Shown here: positions 48,601 through 61,583 of the stretch, in pieces
Numbering within the stretch: the first letter of the stretch is position 1
Layout: every line of letters starts with the position of its first letter
Source of the DNA: Nemania diffusa
Taxonomy: Eukaryota; Ascomycota; Sordariomycetes; Xylariales; Xylariaceae
Length of the DNA stretch: 64,000 nucleotides
Assembly (NCBI GenBank): GCA_038501195.1
Contig: JBBPUQ010000009.1
Span: 744,001 to 808,000 of the forward strand
Direction: 5' to 3'
Program-made: the position numbers and the translations under genes
Notes under the pieces: generated by a model
Told to the model about the DNA's origin: nothing
The model's database searches: none
The model's input: only the letters and a program-made list of their open reading frames with translations

Positions 48601-49275
48601 TTCTTGCTTGCATACTTACTGCATGCCCACCTACCCACCTACCTACACTTACCTACCCAAGTACCATTATACGTAGGCACGGCATACTACACCATACCAC
48701 ACCACACCAACACTGCACACCACCACTCGTCTTCGCTGTCCAACTACGGCCAAGCAGGCAATCAATATTTCATCTCCATACACCAATATAGGTTGTACAG
48801 CCTGTTGTACAATCGCGGCTATACCCAGGTACGCTAGCTATGCTTCGCCCGCATCAGGCCAATCACACTAGAACGGCACACAAATAAGCGCTCGCCGTCC
48901 GAGTCCGAGTCGGTTCTCACGTCGCTTATCCTCGATTATCTCACCATCATAGCCTCTCCGCCATGTGCCGGGACGACAAACATAGACTATCTCGTCCTCT
49001 AAAGGGTAATAACAGAGGTGTTAATCATGTCAGCGTGCACCCGCGTCTGCTAGCTAGCCGCTCAAGATCGCCGGTGAAGATCTCTCGCGCGCCTACGGAC
49101 GAACGTCGCCGGACGGCCAGAGTAATCCCCCGAGAACGTGGGCGTCCCTCGCTTAATCTCTGATCTCTGATCACTGATCCTCTCGAGAGTCAGCAGCCGT
49201 GGCTGGCATCGCGCGTCTTGGAACCCAAGTTTAGACAGAACTACGCTAGGTGAGGTGTCGGCCCCTGTCGAGTAG

Positions 49276-49312
49276 AGATGCATGCGATGCGATGCGATGT
49301 GATGCGATGCTT
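49276..49312 (+). repeat. GATGC pentanucleotide microsatellite
   Basis: About six GATGC/GATGT units in a row, with one variant unit, lie in gene-free sequence. A related but degenerate run of CATCG/CGCAT units occurs near 45410-45450. Confidence 0.7.
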
Positions 49313-50147
49313 TGGCGGTTACTCTATCTTCCATCCTTGATGTCTCGGAGAGGTGGTATCCTGCCTCTCGGGAATGAAAGTCACCGAAGATAGTAGACCA
49401 GTTAACTAGATAGATGCCTTCCATCCCTCGTTTGCAAATGATCCACTGTAGGCATTTGGCTTGACGAATGGGAATGGAGACTAACTTACCACTCAGCCAT
49501 CTAGATACCTACCCAGCATATCTACTACCTTGTAGGCAGTCGATTCGATGCCAATATTTGCGTGACGATCCAGGACCAGCTATGACGACCTATCTAGTAT
49601 GTAATGAGGGGACTGAGTAGGTGCTCGACCTGCTCTATTCATGTATCATTCCCGCTTTCGCGCTGCTCGCACTGTATGCGGTATCGTTCTTACAGTATAC
49701 ATACAGAACATGTTTCCAATCGGGAAACCGTTACACCTTTCCTCACATTAGTGCACAATTCAACAGTCCTCGAAATGGGGCTTGCGACGCATTCCGGGCC
49801 GCACCTGCGCACGTATACATCCATAGTTCTAGGTTTGTCCACACATACACATACATACGCATAAGTAGAGAGGAAACGGGTCTGCAAGAGCCTATATCTA
49901 CTATGTATAGGCAACCAAGATACAGCCAAGAGATAGACAGAGCTTGCTTGACGATGCAACCTGTCGATGCAATTGCCGACAGGAGAGGATACAGAATAGA
50001 GAATACAGCCAATGGCGAATATAAGCGCCGGCCAGAGACGGACGCTCGAATGAGCATCGACAATGGCGGATTCTGAAATCTCCCATTGGATTGTGGTCGC
50101 TGGTGAGCTGCAAGCAATCAGGCAAGGCTGTGGCTTTGACGAGTTGC

Positions 50148-50197
50148 GAGCATGGAGCGAGCATGGAGCGAGCAGCATGGAGCATGGAGCATGGATC
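50148..50197 (+). repeat. Degenerate tandem repeat of GAGCATG/GAGCGAGCATG units
   Basis: Five or more copies of GCATGGAG-type units, interrupted by GCGA, lie in gene-free sequence. It is a simple sequence repeat of unknown role. Confidence 0.7.
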
Positions 50198-53100
50198 TCG
50201 GTCCATGCAGGGTTACCGAGCCGGATGTGCTATAAATAGTTATTTTTAGCAACCACATGTCCACATGCCCACACGCCTTCGAAATAGGTACCCACAATGC
50301 CCACGATGCCTACACTACGGAGCACGCTAGGTACCGACCTACCCACATGCCTCCATCGCCAACCACCAACCACGAACCACCAACGGCAAGCTCTCTCTGC
50401 GTGAGGTAGGTAGACTACTGTATGTACCTACCCATTCTTCATTCTGTGGTCTCCCCCGCTTGCATCCCTGCCCCACGGCCTGCAGATTGATAATTCTTCC
50501 CTTTTGGCCTTTTCTGTTGTCGAGCGAATCAAGACGGCCGGCTCGCAGTGCGCTGTAGGCAATGTGGGTAAAATGGCTGACCCGATGACAATTTACCCCC
50601 TCCCTCACCGGGAAAATCCTAAGCAATTCGGCCAAAATGAAAGAGGCCGACAAAAAGCCACTCGTACGACGAGAGTATAGCCAGTACCTACCGCACGCTA
50701 GGTCGATTGGTTAGGTAGATGCCAAGAGAGACGTGGGCACTGCCCGCGCCCGTTGGTACATATGCGTATTGTATGTAGGTCTGAAGCATTACACATACCT
50801 TTACGGCGTGACGAATGCTGTTTCTACTCTGCTCTACAATACTATGTAGTTGACGTCTTTGCCGAGAGTCCGTAATCCCATCAACGATCAACACGCGGTC
50901 TACACCAAGATACTTACCTACGCAGTACGCCGTACATACACTATATCACCCAAGCACGGGCCTTATATTATGTTATTTTATTCTTGACTACGCATACTGT
51001 AGGTATCGGGCACTATGTATCCAGGGTTCTAGGTATTAGGTCCAGAGGAAGTCAACGTTGAAACCTGTCCCCTGGTCGGTCTAGATCCTTGCGTCCATCC
51101 GGAGATCTATGACCTACATATGAAGGACCAGGTAAATAGGCACAGTCGCTATACAGAGTACCCGGACCATGGCCCTGCCAAGTCTCCCCTGTTTCCGGAG
51201 TCTGGCATGCCCGGGGGGGTTTTTGGTAAACCTACCTACCATTGTAACCGACAAGGTTACGAAGCGTCTTCTCTCTGTTTGTCTCTCTCTATATACTTAC
51301 TACTTCGCGGCATAATCTGCGTCTTCCGTTTGGCATTGTGACAAATTGATAGGGAACCCAACCTTGTCGCGCGGCATCCTCCGTCCTCCCCATGTCTCCC
51401 TCTCTCTCGTGATATCTCCGCCCAAGGTCCCTCACTGTCACGTGTGGATGAAAAAGGCTCGGTGGACTCATCCTTCCCTGCGACTCACTCTCGAGCGACT
51501 TACCAACTATAACCGAGCACGGGGAAGGGTAAAACCTCACTTCGACATGACAAATTGGGCGAACCTCACCACCCTACCGACGGCTTATTGCACATGACTC
51601 CTTCTATGTGCAAAGAGACCCTGTATCATTTCGTGCTCGTTTGTCCTAACATCTGATTCGACCTCTTGGACTTGAAGGGCTTACATAAGACGACGGCTTG
51701 GCAGGAACTTGAACGGGCCGGCGACGATAGGAACCTCGTGTTACCTGCGATACCTGTCTCAGCCTTATGTCATTCAAGGGTCTTGTGTTCGGGCTATCTA
51801 TCTAGAAATTACGGCGTCTGAAACTAAATCTCATGGTACAAACGATCAACCCAGCATCGTGTACCAGCGAATGAACGCAAGCCCACTCATGGTGATCTAA
51901 TAAAACTAGATCGTCTCGCACGTTGCTTAACGTGCCCATCAGTCGCAGCGATATAATTTCCCGGCTCTCTTCTTGTCTACTTACTGGAGGGAGTCTCAAG
52001 GCTGTCAGACATTCGGTGAAGCTTGTTGAGTAATGCCGCCGGGACGCCTCGGATCGGCGGATCGTCGTCGTGGCTATAGCTTATTGTCTCAGCCGCTTCG
52101 TTTTAGCAACATGTCACGAGATACTTGTCTGTGCAGGTTTCCCAGCACAGCTTTACTCACTGTGCAGTGGCAGGCGTAACATATCGCGGTTCAATCCATT
52201 GAACATGCTCGATACCTATGCGTACGTACTTTGCCTATCTGTGACGGAATTATACGAGCTGGCTTTCGCTATAGCCGCAAACTTCATGGACCTGATATGA
52301 CGCTCTACGCCGGTCAGCAACTCACTGACCGCTCTCAAGTGACTGGTTATATCCTTGAGCGCTAGTGCATTGCATGTTTAAACCTAGCCCACGACTATCT
52401 AGGCGTCATATGCTATGGTCAACGGTAGACGGCTTGCACCCTAACCTAGAATCCACGGGCACCCCGACAAGAGACCAGGATATGCACTGGCAGAAGGTGG
52501 AAAGAGAGAGAGAGACAGCAGCAGAGATCTGCGCCTGCTGACGACCGTAGAGATTGAAACGCAACCTGTTCCAACAAACCTGCATGTTTACTTGGTTGGT
52601 GATGGTAGCCAAGAAGCTCAGTTGGGTATAGAGCGCGTAGAAAGGTGAGGTATAAGCTTATCTCATCCTCGCGATGAGGGGAGGAGAAAGGGGAGAATTG
52701 GGGAAGATGGAGACGAAACGGACCAGCCTCAACGACCGCTATACCGTGATTATTCTCATTCTAGCGTACGCCGGGTCCTCCGTCCGCCCGTCTGTTTGTC
52801 GGTCAATCAATCCCATCTGTTCTGTCTGTCCATGTCTTCTTCTCCATTTTCATGATGACTCGCTTACTTACCTATACCCAACAGACTTACTTACTTACTC
52901 GACCCGGATAGGCGTCAACCCCACCTCCGCGCCGAGTTTGGGTTTTGCCTGTACTGTATCGTCTGTCATCCACCAAATGAGTGGATGCCGGACGCCGACG
53001 TCCAATACCAGCGCCTCGGTAAAAAAATGAGGTTGCATTTGATTACCACCATCAAGCGCGACTAGTTGGCTCTTGCATCGTCATCGTCACCCTTTGATTT

Positions 53101-54706
53101 CTTTTCCTTCACCGTTTCTTTGCTTTCCTATTTCCTATTCCCCTTCTCGGCACTATCGTCTGGGATGTTCTTCCGTATAGGTTTAGGTATCCATGTGGCT
53201 ATACGCATGCTCAGCATGTATGTGAGGTGCATGTCCTCCAGTGCAGCCTCTCAATGGTCGTTCGTGTCGGGTACGCTGGGTTCGTCGGTCCCGTCGCTCG
53301 TGGGGTTCGTGGCTCGCGACCGAATCGAGCTGGGCTTCAATTTTTTTTTTTTCACTTTCTCACTCTTCTGCATATCACCCTGCACACTGCCCGCCGGCTC
53401 TTCTGTGCCTCGTCCGTACGCTTCGCGTAGAGATCAGCCCGCTTGGAAATACGCACATATGTAGGCGAGGAAAGTAATCGTCTTATGCTGCTGGGTATCT
53501 GCACGTGTATAGATAGATAGGCACGCCTACGTATACGTTTATGCCTATACCCATGCACACCGACAGGTGGACAAATAGGCTAGGTAGGCAGTCGAAAATA
53601 CTACAGAGAAGGAAGTAGAGGAGGTAGGTATCTACTAATCTTGTCCGTGACGAGCATGCAATATCATCTTCGACCTTTTCGTATATGTGTATTTTTCTCT
53701 CCATCTACCTGTCCTTCCCCATCTTGCCTGCCGCTGTTCTTGTATAAGCAAACACATATACATGGTTTCACTGTCTTGTTTCTATATACACACGCGTATA
53801 GCGCGCACATGCAGTGATCTCCTGGTACCTACCTTAGCTCAGTTACCAGGTAGGCCAGGTCGTCCGCGCCTTTCCCACGTTTTGACCTGGCCTGAACGAA
53901 CCGAACGCGGACACATGGAATGCATGTCATCGCGCGTCGTTCGTCTAAGAATAGCAATGAGGATCTTCCATTGTCTACGCCTTCTTTTTATTCTTTCTGT
54001 CTTCCATCGGGGTTCGATAGCTTATGAAACCCGCCATTGGATGATATTATCCCGCCATTTACAGCTAGCGAGGGGGGCTTATTCTGGTCTCCCATCCCTG
54101 TTATTCACGTTGGTTGTCTATGTACTGGCTATTGTAAGGTATGCGTACGGGCGATATGCTAGACAATCTGAACTATGGTAGATAGATAGACACAGGTAGA
54201 GATAGACGCCTCTGTGGTGCTACATCTCCCGATGACTAACCCTACCTTGGTTACTTATCTCGTGGATAGGTAGGCAGATCCACGAACCTATCTAATACCC
54301 ATGCACACACACACCCACCCTCCTTACCACACTTCCCTCCGCCGCGGTACTCCGTGTTATATTAGTGATACTTAAACCAGCGATACACGCACCACAGCCA
54401 TGCATACAGCAATCAGCTAATACACGGCAAGTACTCCGGCAAGGTATAATACAGCACACGCAAAGAAGGAGAAGAAGCCAGATATCCAAACGGAAAAAAA
54501 ACACAGCCATCCTCTCGAGGCATGTAAGTAAGTGCGTATGCAAAGTAAGCGCTCCCAATGCCCCTTGCTTACGGGTCCGTCGAGAGCACACCGACGCATA
54601 CACACATACGCACGCACACACGCATGGCCCATAATACAGGCAGGCACTGACTGTTCCGCCCACGTGCGTGCAAGGGTTCGGGCAAATCCTCGATGCAACG
54701 GAATAC

Positions 54707-54733
54707 TTCTGGAATTTCTGGAATTTCTGGAAC
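54707..54733 (+). repeat. Three tandem copies of a 9-bp TTCTGGAAT unit
   Basis: TTCTGGAAT occurs twice, then TTCTGGAAC. Each unit contains TTCnnGAA, the half-pair of a heat-shock element. Spacing between units is 1 nt rather than 2, so it is not a canonical extended heat-shock element. Confidence 0.6.
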
Positions 54734-55597
54734 GTCGGGAAAAAAATGGGAACAGGGGTGGGCTGGCGCTGTCGTGATGTTGCGTGGATGGGTACACATC
54801 CATATCACCTATATCAGTACACATACGCCATATATGTGCATGCAGACAGGGAGAGGGAGGAAGCAGCAGAGAGAAAAAAGACAGTAGCATAGCAAAGCCA
54901 TCCATGTGGTTCCAATTGTAGATCTGACATACATACAGGGTCAGGTTGGCACAGCAAAATCTGAAGATCTCATTCATTCAAACGTTTTTTCTTCTTCTGC
55001 CAGATCTGATCGTTTCTGTCGACAACAAGCAAGGACATAGGCGAAAGCCGCCTCAAAGGCTATGCTAAGTATGCATGACTCGTTCTCCTGATACTTGTGT
55101 ATACCAAGGATACAGGGTACTGCTTCTGTTCATGTCTGTTTCTCCCCGCCTCTCTGCCCTTTCCTTTTCCTCTTTGCTCGTGGTATCTCCGGCTGCTCAA
55201 TGCCAGAATAAAACAAAAAGAAATCATGCACTGAATGACCCGAAACCTCCATGATCTCCACCTTGATTGGTTGCGGTTATTGTACCGTTGAGAAGTGGGC
55301 ATTTACTGTTGTGTTATGGTCATATTAGCACAACTCTGACGTCTGGGATAAATCATGATGTAATAGGGTAAATAAATGGGTATAAAAGTAGGAGACAGAA
55401 TATGAGCTAAGTGTTATTCACACCAGGCCGGTTGACCCACGAGGAGGTTCCAACCAGCTAGCTGTTTTTTAAATGAGAGAAACGATAGAAATGTAGGAAA
55501 TAGAAGGGGATCAAGCCCAACTTGGGCAGTGAGCGTCAAGTATTCGTCTCACTGCGACAGCTCGGGAAGGCAAGCCGTCGACATCTCGTCGACAGCT

Positions 55598-58500
55598 TCA
55601 GCACCTAGAGACGGTAATAGAGAAATAAGGGCGCGGGGGGTTAAGAATAGAATGACAGTGAGGACAGTGATGCCAGTACCTCTTGTTAGTTTTGATATGT
55701 CCTACTTGTCCACAGTTCGCGCATTTTCGGGTCGTGCCTCCCAACGCTTTATCGCCAGAAGCATCGGGGGATGCAGCAGCAGGAGCAGCGTTCGCGTTCC
55801 CATTTGCGGTCGCAGTCGCGCCCTTCTTCTTGCCTTTGCCTTGCTTCTCGCGCACTTGACGTCGATCTTGATTTTTGAGTAGGCGTGACAATTCTTTCTC
55901 GACACTATTTGATGTTAGCATCGCCTCCGAGTCTCGAGCTGACCGAGACGAGGGAATAACTTACAGCTTGACCTTATCGCGGTTATCATCGGCATCTGCA
56001 GTTGGTTTGATGCTGTATACACTACCCATTTGTATTAGCCCGCGTTCTACTCGACTGCTCTCTGCTAGCACACGTCTCTACTCACTCTCTGTCTTTTGCC
56101 GTAAGGACGGATCTTTGCTTCATATAGTTTCGTATAACGAGCGGATCGTCCACAAAGATGTTCTCTGTAATCAACTCGCCGGTGCTGTTTCTCTTCTTTC
56201 TCGTGATCTTCAGCTTCCGTTTGCCGCTGCGACTAGCCGCGCTGAAACGACTGAACTGACTTCGTCCATCGTCCACTGGGGCGGGTGTGGCATCGGCGTG
56301 TCTATGATTAAAGCGATCGTCTTCGTTAGACGTATCCAAGACATCGGCATCCTCGTGGGTAGTGCTGCTGCTGAGTGTCGTCTTCTGTCTCTCCCAAATA
56401 TCACGGATTGCAGCGTTGTACATGTCCTGCTGTTTTTTGACATTGTACGAATGTCCTCCGTTCGCCTTACGTTCGCGCTCGATAGCATCTGCTGATGTGG
56501 CTAGTGGCCCTTGCACAGCATTGATGTAACCACCCTTCATAGACGTCTTGATGAAACTGAACCCCAGGCCATGACCGGTAGGGTCACCCTCGCCATGTAG
56601 TGCAACCATCGCTTTGCCGGCACTGGCATCAAGGAAGTTCTTGGAGATTCGCCAAGGTGCTAGCTGAACGACGAGGGGTTCATCTACGCTGTCATCGTTG
56701 TCTTCCTTGTCCTTAGGATCAAAGCCGGCATTTTCCATGAGCTGCTGACCAACTTGCATAGCTTCGACTAAGCATACATCCTCGGGCTTGATCATAGCAC
56801 GGATAGCGGCCTCGTCCATCATAGCCTCGCTCTCCTTGAGATGCCATGTCTTCGATTCTTTACTGTAATCGAGGAATTCCTTCAACTTCTGTCTGTTTTG
56901 CGGGTCCTCTTTCTCGAAGACATGTGGTGTAATTTCCTTTAAAGAAACATCCAGTGTATCTTTTTGCTTCATCATTCGGAATGCGATCATCTTCAGTCTA
57001 TTCTTCGACGTGTTCGTAACTTTCCTGGCATGGGGTCCAGGTATTTCCATCGAAGGGAAAGCCTGACCGACGGTGTATACATGGTCAATATGCCGGAGGA
57101 ACCACCTAGGGCCCTCTGAGGCGTTTGTAGTATACCCTAGAAGGAAGTCATTCGGCCGTGGCTCGTGCTTAAAGATGGGTGCGCGATACATTTCGTTATG
57201 GAGAGTGGGGACGGTCTCGCCAGGATCGACAGTGCCAAAGATGCTGAACGGCGACCTGTCTTCTGGGAGGAGGGGATGAGTTTCGCCAATGTCAAGCTTG
57301 GGTATTTTCTCATCGTCACCTCGTTCCTTGCGGCGGTAGTAGTTAATGACCCGATTACCCATACCGAAATTTGACAGCACAGTCGGGAACTGCTCGCTAT
57401 ACTCGAAGAGCACAGCGGTAGAATTGTCATTAAGACTGAGGTCTTTCGTAGTTTTGAAGATCTCTTGAATGCCCCGGCCCTTGATGTCCTTTCTCCTGAC
57501 CTTGCCGGATTTCCGGACGGCGACGCTGTGCTTTATAATCCTGTCTACGTCGAACTTTTTGCGATGGAATTCCCAGGGTTGCCCATCCAACTTTGTGCGA
57601 TAGAAGGGGAACGATAACTTGAGGGCTGGCAGACCGTGTTCAACGCCAACGCTAGATAACGTAGCTCGAACCTTGCTCTTGTGGTTGTTTTTTAACGCGT
57701 CGTACGCATCATCATTGGAGATGTTGAAATGACGCATGACGTCTCTCCGAAGTTGACCGCTAGCCATACGCTTGGTCTTCTCCTCCAACTTCTGGCGCTT
57801 GGAAGGCCGTGCCGATTGCACGTCTTCAAGCAGGAGATATGGATCACAAGGATCGAGGCGTACGCGCTTGCTAGATCGCTTTGTGAATGCTTCAAAATTA
57901 TCGATGCCGCAAGTCTCATAGGACGATGTATCGGGCAGGCCGGGTTCGTACTTTGGTCGCTTCATCTTAGGTTGCAACTGTAGGAACTCTCGATCCCAAT
58001 CGTCCATTTCGTCATCGTCATCGATACCTCGCGCAGCCGTGGCATTTGCATTGACTGGCTGTTTGTCAGCGAGAGAGCACCAGTCCTGGCATATCGTCGA
58101 TATCTCATCGAGGGTGAACCCTCCCACAAGCTCTTCATCGTCAGAGTCAGAGAAACCATCGTCCTTATCGAGAAGAACGGCGCCACCAAAGCGACTGGCC
58201 CAATCATTAGCGTCGTGATATGTAGTGCGCTGGTTGGCTATGCTTAGCACGTTGTCGGGAATGCGGAAGAGCTTGGAACAATCGGCGTCGAGCTCCAGCT
58301 CAAGCTTAGTAGGCACAAACTCGGGAGGGTCCTTGTCCTTATTCGCAGGCTCCTTGTACAGAAATTCGGCCGGCCACTCAGGAAGGAGTTTGTTGAAATG
58401 GAGAATCTTGTGCTCGGCGAAATGAGGGAACTTCTCGCGCAGTAGATCTTCGGTACTCTGCAGGGGCTTCTGCATTCCCTCATCGGTCTGGCCAATCCAC

Positions 58501-59225
58501 TTGTCGATGGATACGCTGTACTGGGGGAAGTTGAGCTTCCAGCGCTCCTCAAACGTCATGTTTTGCCAGGCCTCATCTGTTACTTCGCGCGCCATGTCGA
58601 CGTCTCCATCATGATCGACCTCGTTCTCATTCTCAGCTTCGACCGGCAGTATGCTCGGGATTGGTTGTTTTTCGGGAGCGGGCGCAGGGGTCACAGAGGC
58701 AATAGCATTAGTAGCCGCCGCATCGGCAGCGGCAGCGGTAGCGGTCGTTTCTTCGGGCGGAGGAGATGAGGGGAGATAGTCGTTGTCGCCTTCGAGGCCG
58801 CCGCCGAATAGATCGTCTAGGTGATCGGTGTCATGGCTCGTGTCCCCGTCCTCTGTCAGACCCGGAGGCTGGGAGAGGCCGTTGTCAGGAAGGCCATGGA
58901 TAGATCGAGTGTCGCTGGCGAGGTCATCATCGCTCATGTCTTCATAATCGATGGCATCGTCGGCCTTGTTTGTCTGGTCGATGACTTTGTCACCGAATGT
59001 GTGCAGGTCGAGACCGTTCGCTTGCGACCCTCTCGGGTCGTCATTAAACATCATCTTCATATCTTCTTCATCTCTCCGCTCCTGCTCGGTCCAATCAATA
59101 TCCTCAAACGAGGCGGCGTTGTGGTCGTCCATGGCCTCCTGCTTGATAACGGGGCTCGGGACATCGTGGATGCCGTTCAGCGTGGTGGGCGCGACGGCCG
59201 GGGCTAGTTGCAAAGGACCGTTCAT
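55598..59225 (-). CDS. TAF1: TFIID subunit TAF1
   Basis: Exons 59225..56086, 56021..55965, 55904..55680 and 55604..55598 give 1142 aa. The first exon holds an acidic N-terminus (FEDIDWTEQERRDEEDMKMM) and the TAF1 core domain (DUF3591), roughly residues 470-950: QLRRDVMRHFNIS, PWEFHRKKFDVDRI, PNDFLLGYTTNASEGPRWFL. Splicing adds DVYSIKPTADADDNRDKVKL, then VEKELSRLLKNQDRRQVREK and a CANCGQVGHIKTNK zinc knuckle. The last intron (55605..55679, 75 nt) leaves a 7-nt coding exon giving R-C-stop; retention would read through in frame to the same stop. TAF1 scaffolds TFIID and binds TBP and promoter DNA. The start is the ATG at 59225; the frame extends upstream only by non-ATG codons. No bromodomains are present, as in other fungi. 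Confidence 0.92.
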
Positions 59226-60944
59226 GGCGACGTGGATGCACGCGGCACGGTGCAGTAGCAGCAGCAGCAAGAGGGTGGGTTGCTATGCGTAGAGAGGTGG
59301 CAGGTGTTGAGAGAGGTATGGTAACCTCGTCGGACTCGTTCACACGAGGGTGTGGAATGATTCTCGCATCGCAGGCAGCAGTGCGACGCAGTGTTATCGA
59401 TCTAGCAGAGGGAGGACCGAAAGTTAATAATAAGCTGCGAAGCCTAATGGCCCTCCATCGAAGTAAGTTAGTTGTTGGAAGCGCGCCCTGTGACGACCGT
59501 TTCGCGTTTCACGATGGAGAGGCGTGTTGAGATGATGGAAAGGGACTGCTGATGGGATGGGATGTGCCAAGAAATCGATGTGGAGAGAGACAGCTGCGGC
59601 GATAAGTTGGAGGTGCTGGTCTGGGATGGAAAAGCCCGATGACCCCGATGACACTCTCCTAGTGTAGATCTAGAAACCTACTGTGTAGGTAAAAAAAAGC
59701 AGGTGCAGAAATACAGAGACCTACAGTACTCTGTTGTCTAGGTAGCAGGTACCTACAGCAGTCTCAGTAGGTACCTACCTAATCTAAGGCATATACCTAA
59801 GCCTGCATAAGGTAGCAAATCACAGCACCTACAATTTGTTGTTCGATACTCTTTTCTTAGCTAGTAGATGAGCAGAATAGGCGTAAGCAGAATTTATTAT
59901 ATCTGTTTAGATTGATACCTACCTATACCTACAAATTGCCTTAAGTACGCTGTAGATTTGATATAACTACCTAGACAACTAGGTACCTTAGGTACATCTA
60001 ATACCTAAGTGGAGATTGGCTGCTACTAGACCCACCTAAGGTAATAAACTACCTAGGTAACCTATATGCCTTAGGTACTAATATGGGTATTATTTTTAAT
60101 TGGTCTTATCAGCAATGCTAAAGTCATCGCGTTGACGTTTTTAAGAGAGATTCGATTCATTGACGTTGCCCTCGATAATCAATTTACGTCGCTGAAGCTG
60201 ATTGGCTATAGCAAAGCGCCTTAGATCTGAATTAAGAGGCCGTTGAAGGCATATTTACAATAGGTACCTTAATAATAACATACCTACCTTGCTCCTTCGC
60301 TGAGGATTGCCATGATCCGAGCCTGGCTATGACAGCTTTGAACCACGTTCTAGGGTACGGCTAACGCCGTGGTTTCTTGACCATGATTGAATGCCCAAAT
60401 GGACAGCAACTAGTGACACTGGTTGAAATTGAAGTGAGGAAATGCATCACTGAGCCGGGCAATGGCGCATCGCCCTGAATTGGGAAGATAGTTCACCAAG
60501 GATCCCTACTTCGATTCAGCCGAATTTCGGCCTTAACATTCTCATTATTTAGTAGTCGTTGTTGTAAAAGGCGGCCCACGGAAGACATTAGACTCTGGCT
60601 TGAGAAAAAAAAGAGTTTTGAGTGTTAGCGTCGCGCAGGTATGCTCAGAACTGACGTATAAATGAAATTTTGATTTGAGCCTGTAAGGTCCGTCCGTATA
60701 TGGTACAATTAATGACAACCCAAATGGCCCAGCTTTTGGTACCCGACTAAACGTATCATTCATTTACAGTATCGGTGCCGATGCTGGTTTTTTCTCTCCA
60801 TCCTCCCTCCTCGCTTTCCTTCAGTGTCATCTTATTGGGAGTCGCAGCTGCTCGGACTGACCGCCGCGCCATCACCAACAGACACACACAACTGCTTGGA
60901 ATGGTGTATTCTTGGAATGCCATCGCATTCTGTTTGGAAGTTGT
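59226..60944. other. Intergenic region between TAF1 and SEC61 beta
   Basis: TAF1 upstream region and the 3' flank of SEC61 beta. TACCTA/TAGGTA/CCTAGG motifs are dense at 59690-60080. The minus-strand frame at 60545..60763 has no recognisable content. Confidence 0.5.
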
Positions 60945-61583
60945 CTAGCTGGAGAATTTCCGCGTGATCTTGGCAATGACTATTAAGTGAATAAATTAGC
61001 TCATGTCGTTGTACTATCAATTCGAACTGAGGATATGGGAGCGACGTACTGTGTAAGGCGACAACGCTGAAGATGAAGACTAGAGACAGCACCAAGACAA
61101 CAACGGGGTCAACCTTCAGGCCGGGGGATTCATCGGTGTAGAGCCCTAAAACCCATGTTAGCCTTTGCCTTTGCCATCACGCACGGATACCCCTATTCCA
61201 CGTACTCAGCATCGTGCTGCTGCTGCCACCTGCACCGGCGGCTCTTGTGCTGCTGGGTCGCACATTGGCGATCTTCTCCTTCTGGTCGGCTGCGGCTCGT
61301 CGTCGGATGGCGGTTCGGGCACCTCCTGGGGGAGCAGGGGATAAAGGTCGGCCGGTGCTTGCGCCCGAGGCAGCAGGCGAGGAGGCGGGTGAAGACGCGC
61401 GAGGAGAAGACTAGAAATATGACATAGCATTAGATGGGTTCCTTTCCTCGTCTAGGGTATAAATGTGAAGTATCTGTAGCATGTATTGTAAGGTTGCACA
61501 CGCGGCAGCCGCTAGAGCTGGTTGCGACACGACGAGACTTGGGACTCAGAAGCGACGGTAAGTCTTAGACGACAACGTACCAT
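60945..61583 (-). CDS. SBH1: Sec61 translocon beta subunit
   Basis: Four exons, 61583..61581 (ATG only), 61410..61206, 61145..61050 and 60979..60945, give 112 aa. The protein reads SSPRASSPASSPAASGAST, then GGARTAIRRRAAADQKEKIA, then STRAAGAGGSSSTMLRLYTD. It continues ESPGLKVDPVVVLVLSLVF into a single C-terminal membrane anchor and ends HIIAKITRKFSS. This is a textbook fungal Sec61 beta: a tail-anchored ER protein of the Sec61 channel, with a disordered cytosolic N-terminus. Each junction restores the expected family sequence (LRLYTD, LHIIAK). The first intron begins directly after the start codon (GTACGT). It shares a ~1-kb upstream region with the divergent NPT1 gene. Confidence 0.93.

Larger units (their letters stand above)
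45615..55597. other. About 10 kb without a convincing gene
   Basis: The first 1.5-2 kb is the RLM1 upstream region and is purine-rich on the plus strand. The rest holds short, mutually overlapping frames with low-complexity products rich in Tyr, Leu and Ser, typical of TACCTA/GTATGT-type sequence, and none has splice-supported family content. Simple repeats are frequent: GATGC units near 49279-49312, GAGCATG units at 50148-50197, pyrimidine tracts near 52780-52830 and 53090-53150, CA/TA-rich stretches near 54590-54630. No tRNA or rRNA was recognised by eye. Confidence 0.45.

Noticed and set aside
52674..54181. Series of 100-160 codon frames in the gene-free span
   Set aside because: Pyrimidine-rich sequence gives pseudo-hydrophobic products; no splice-joined protein could be built.
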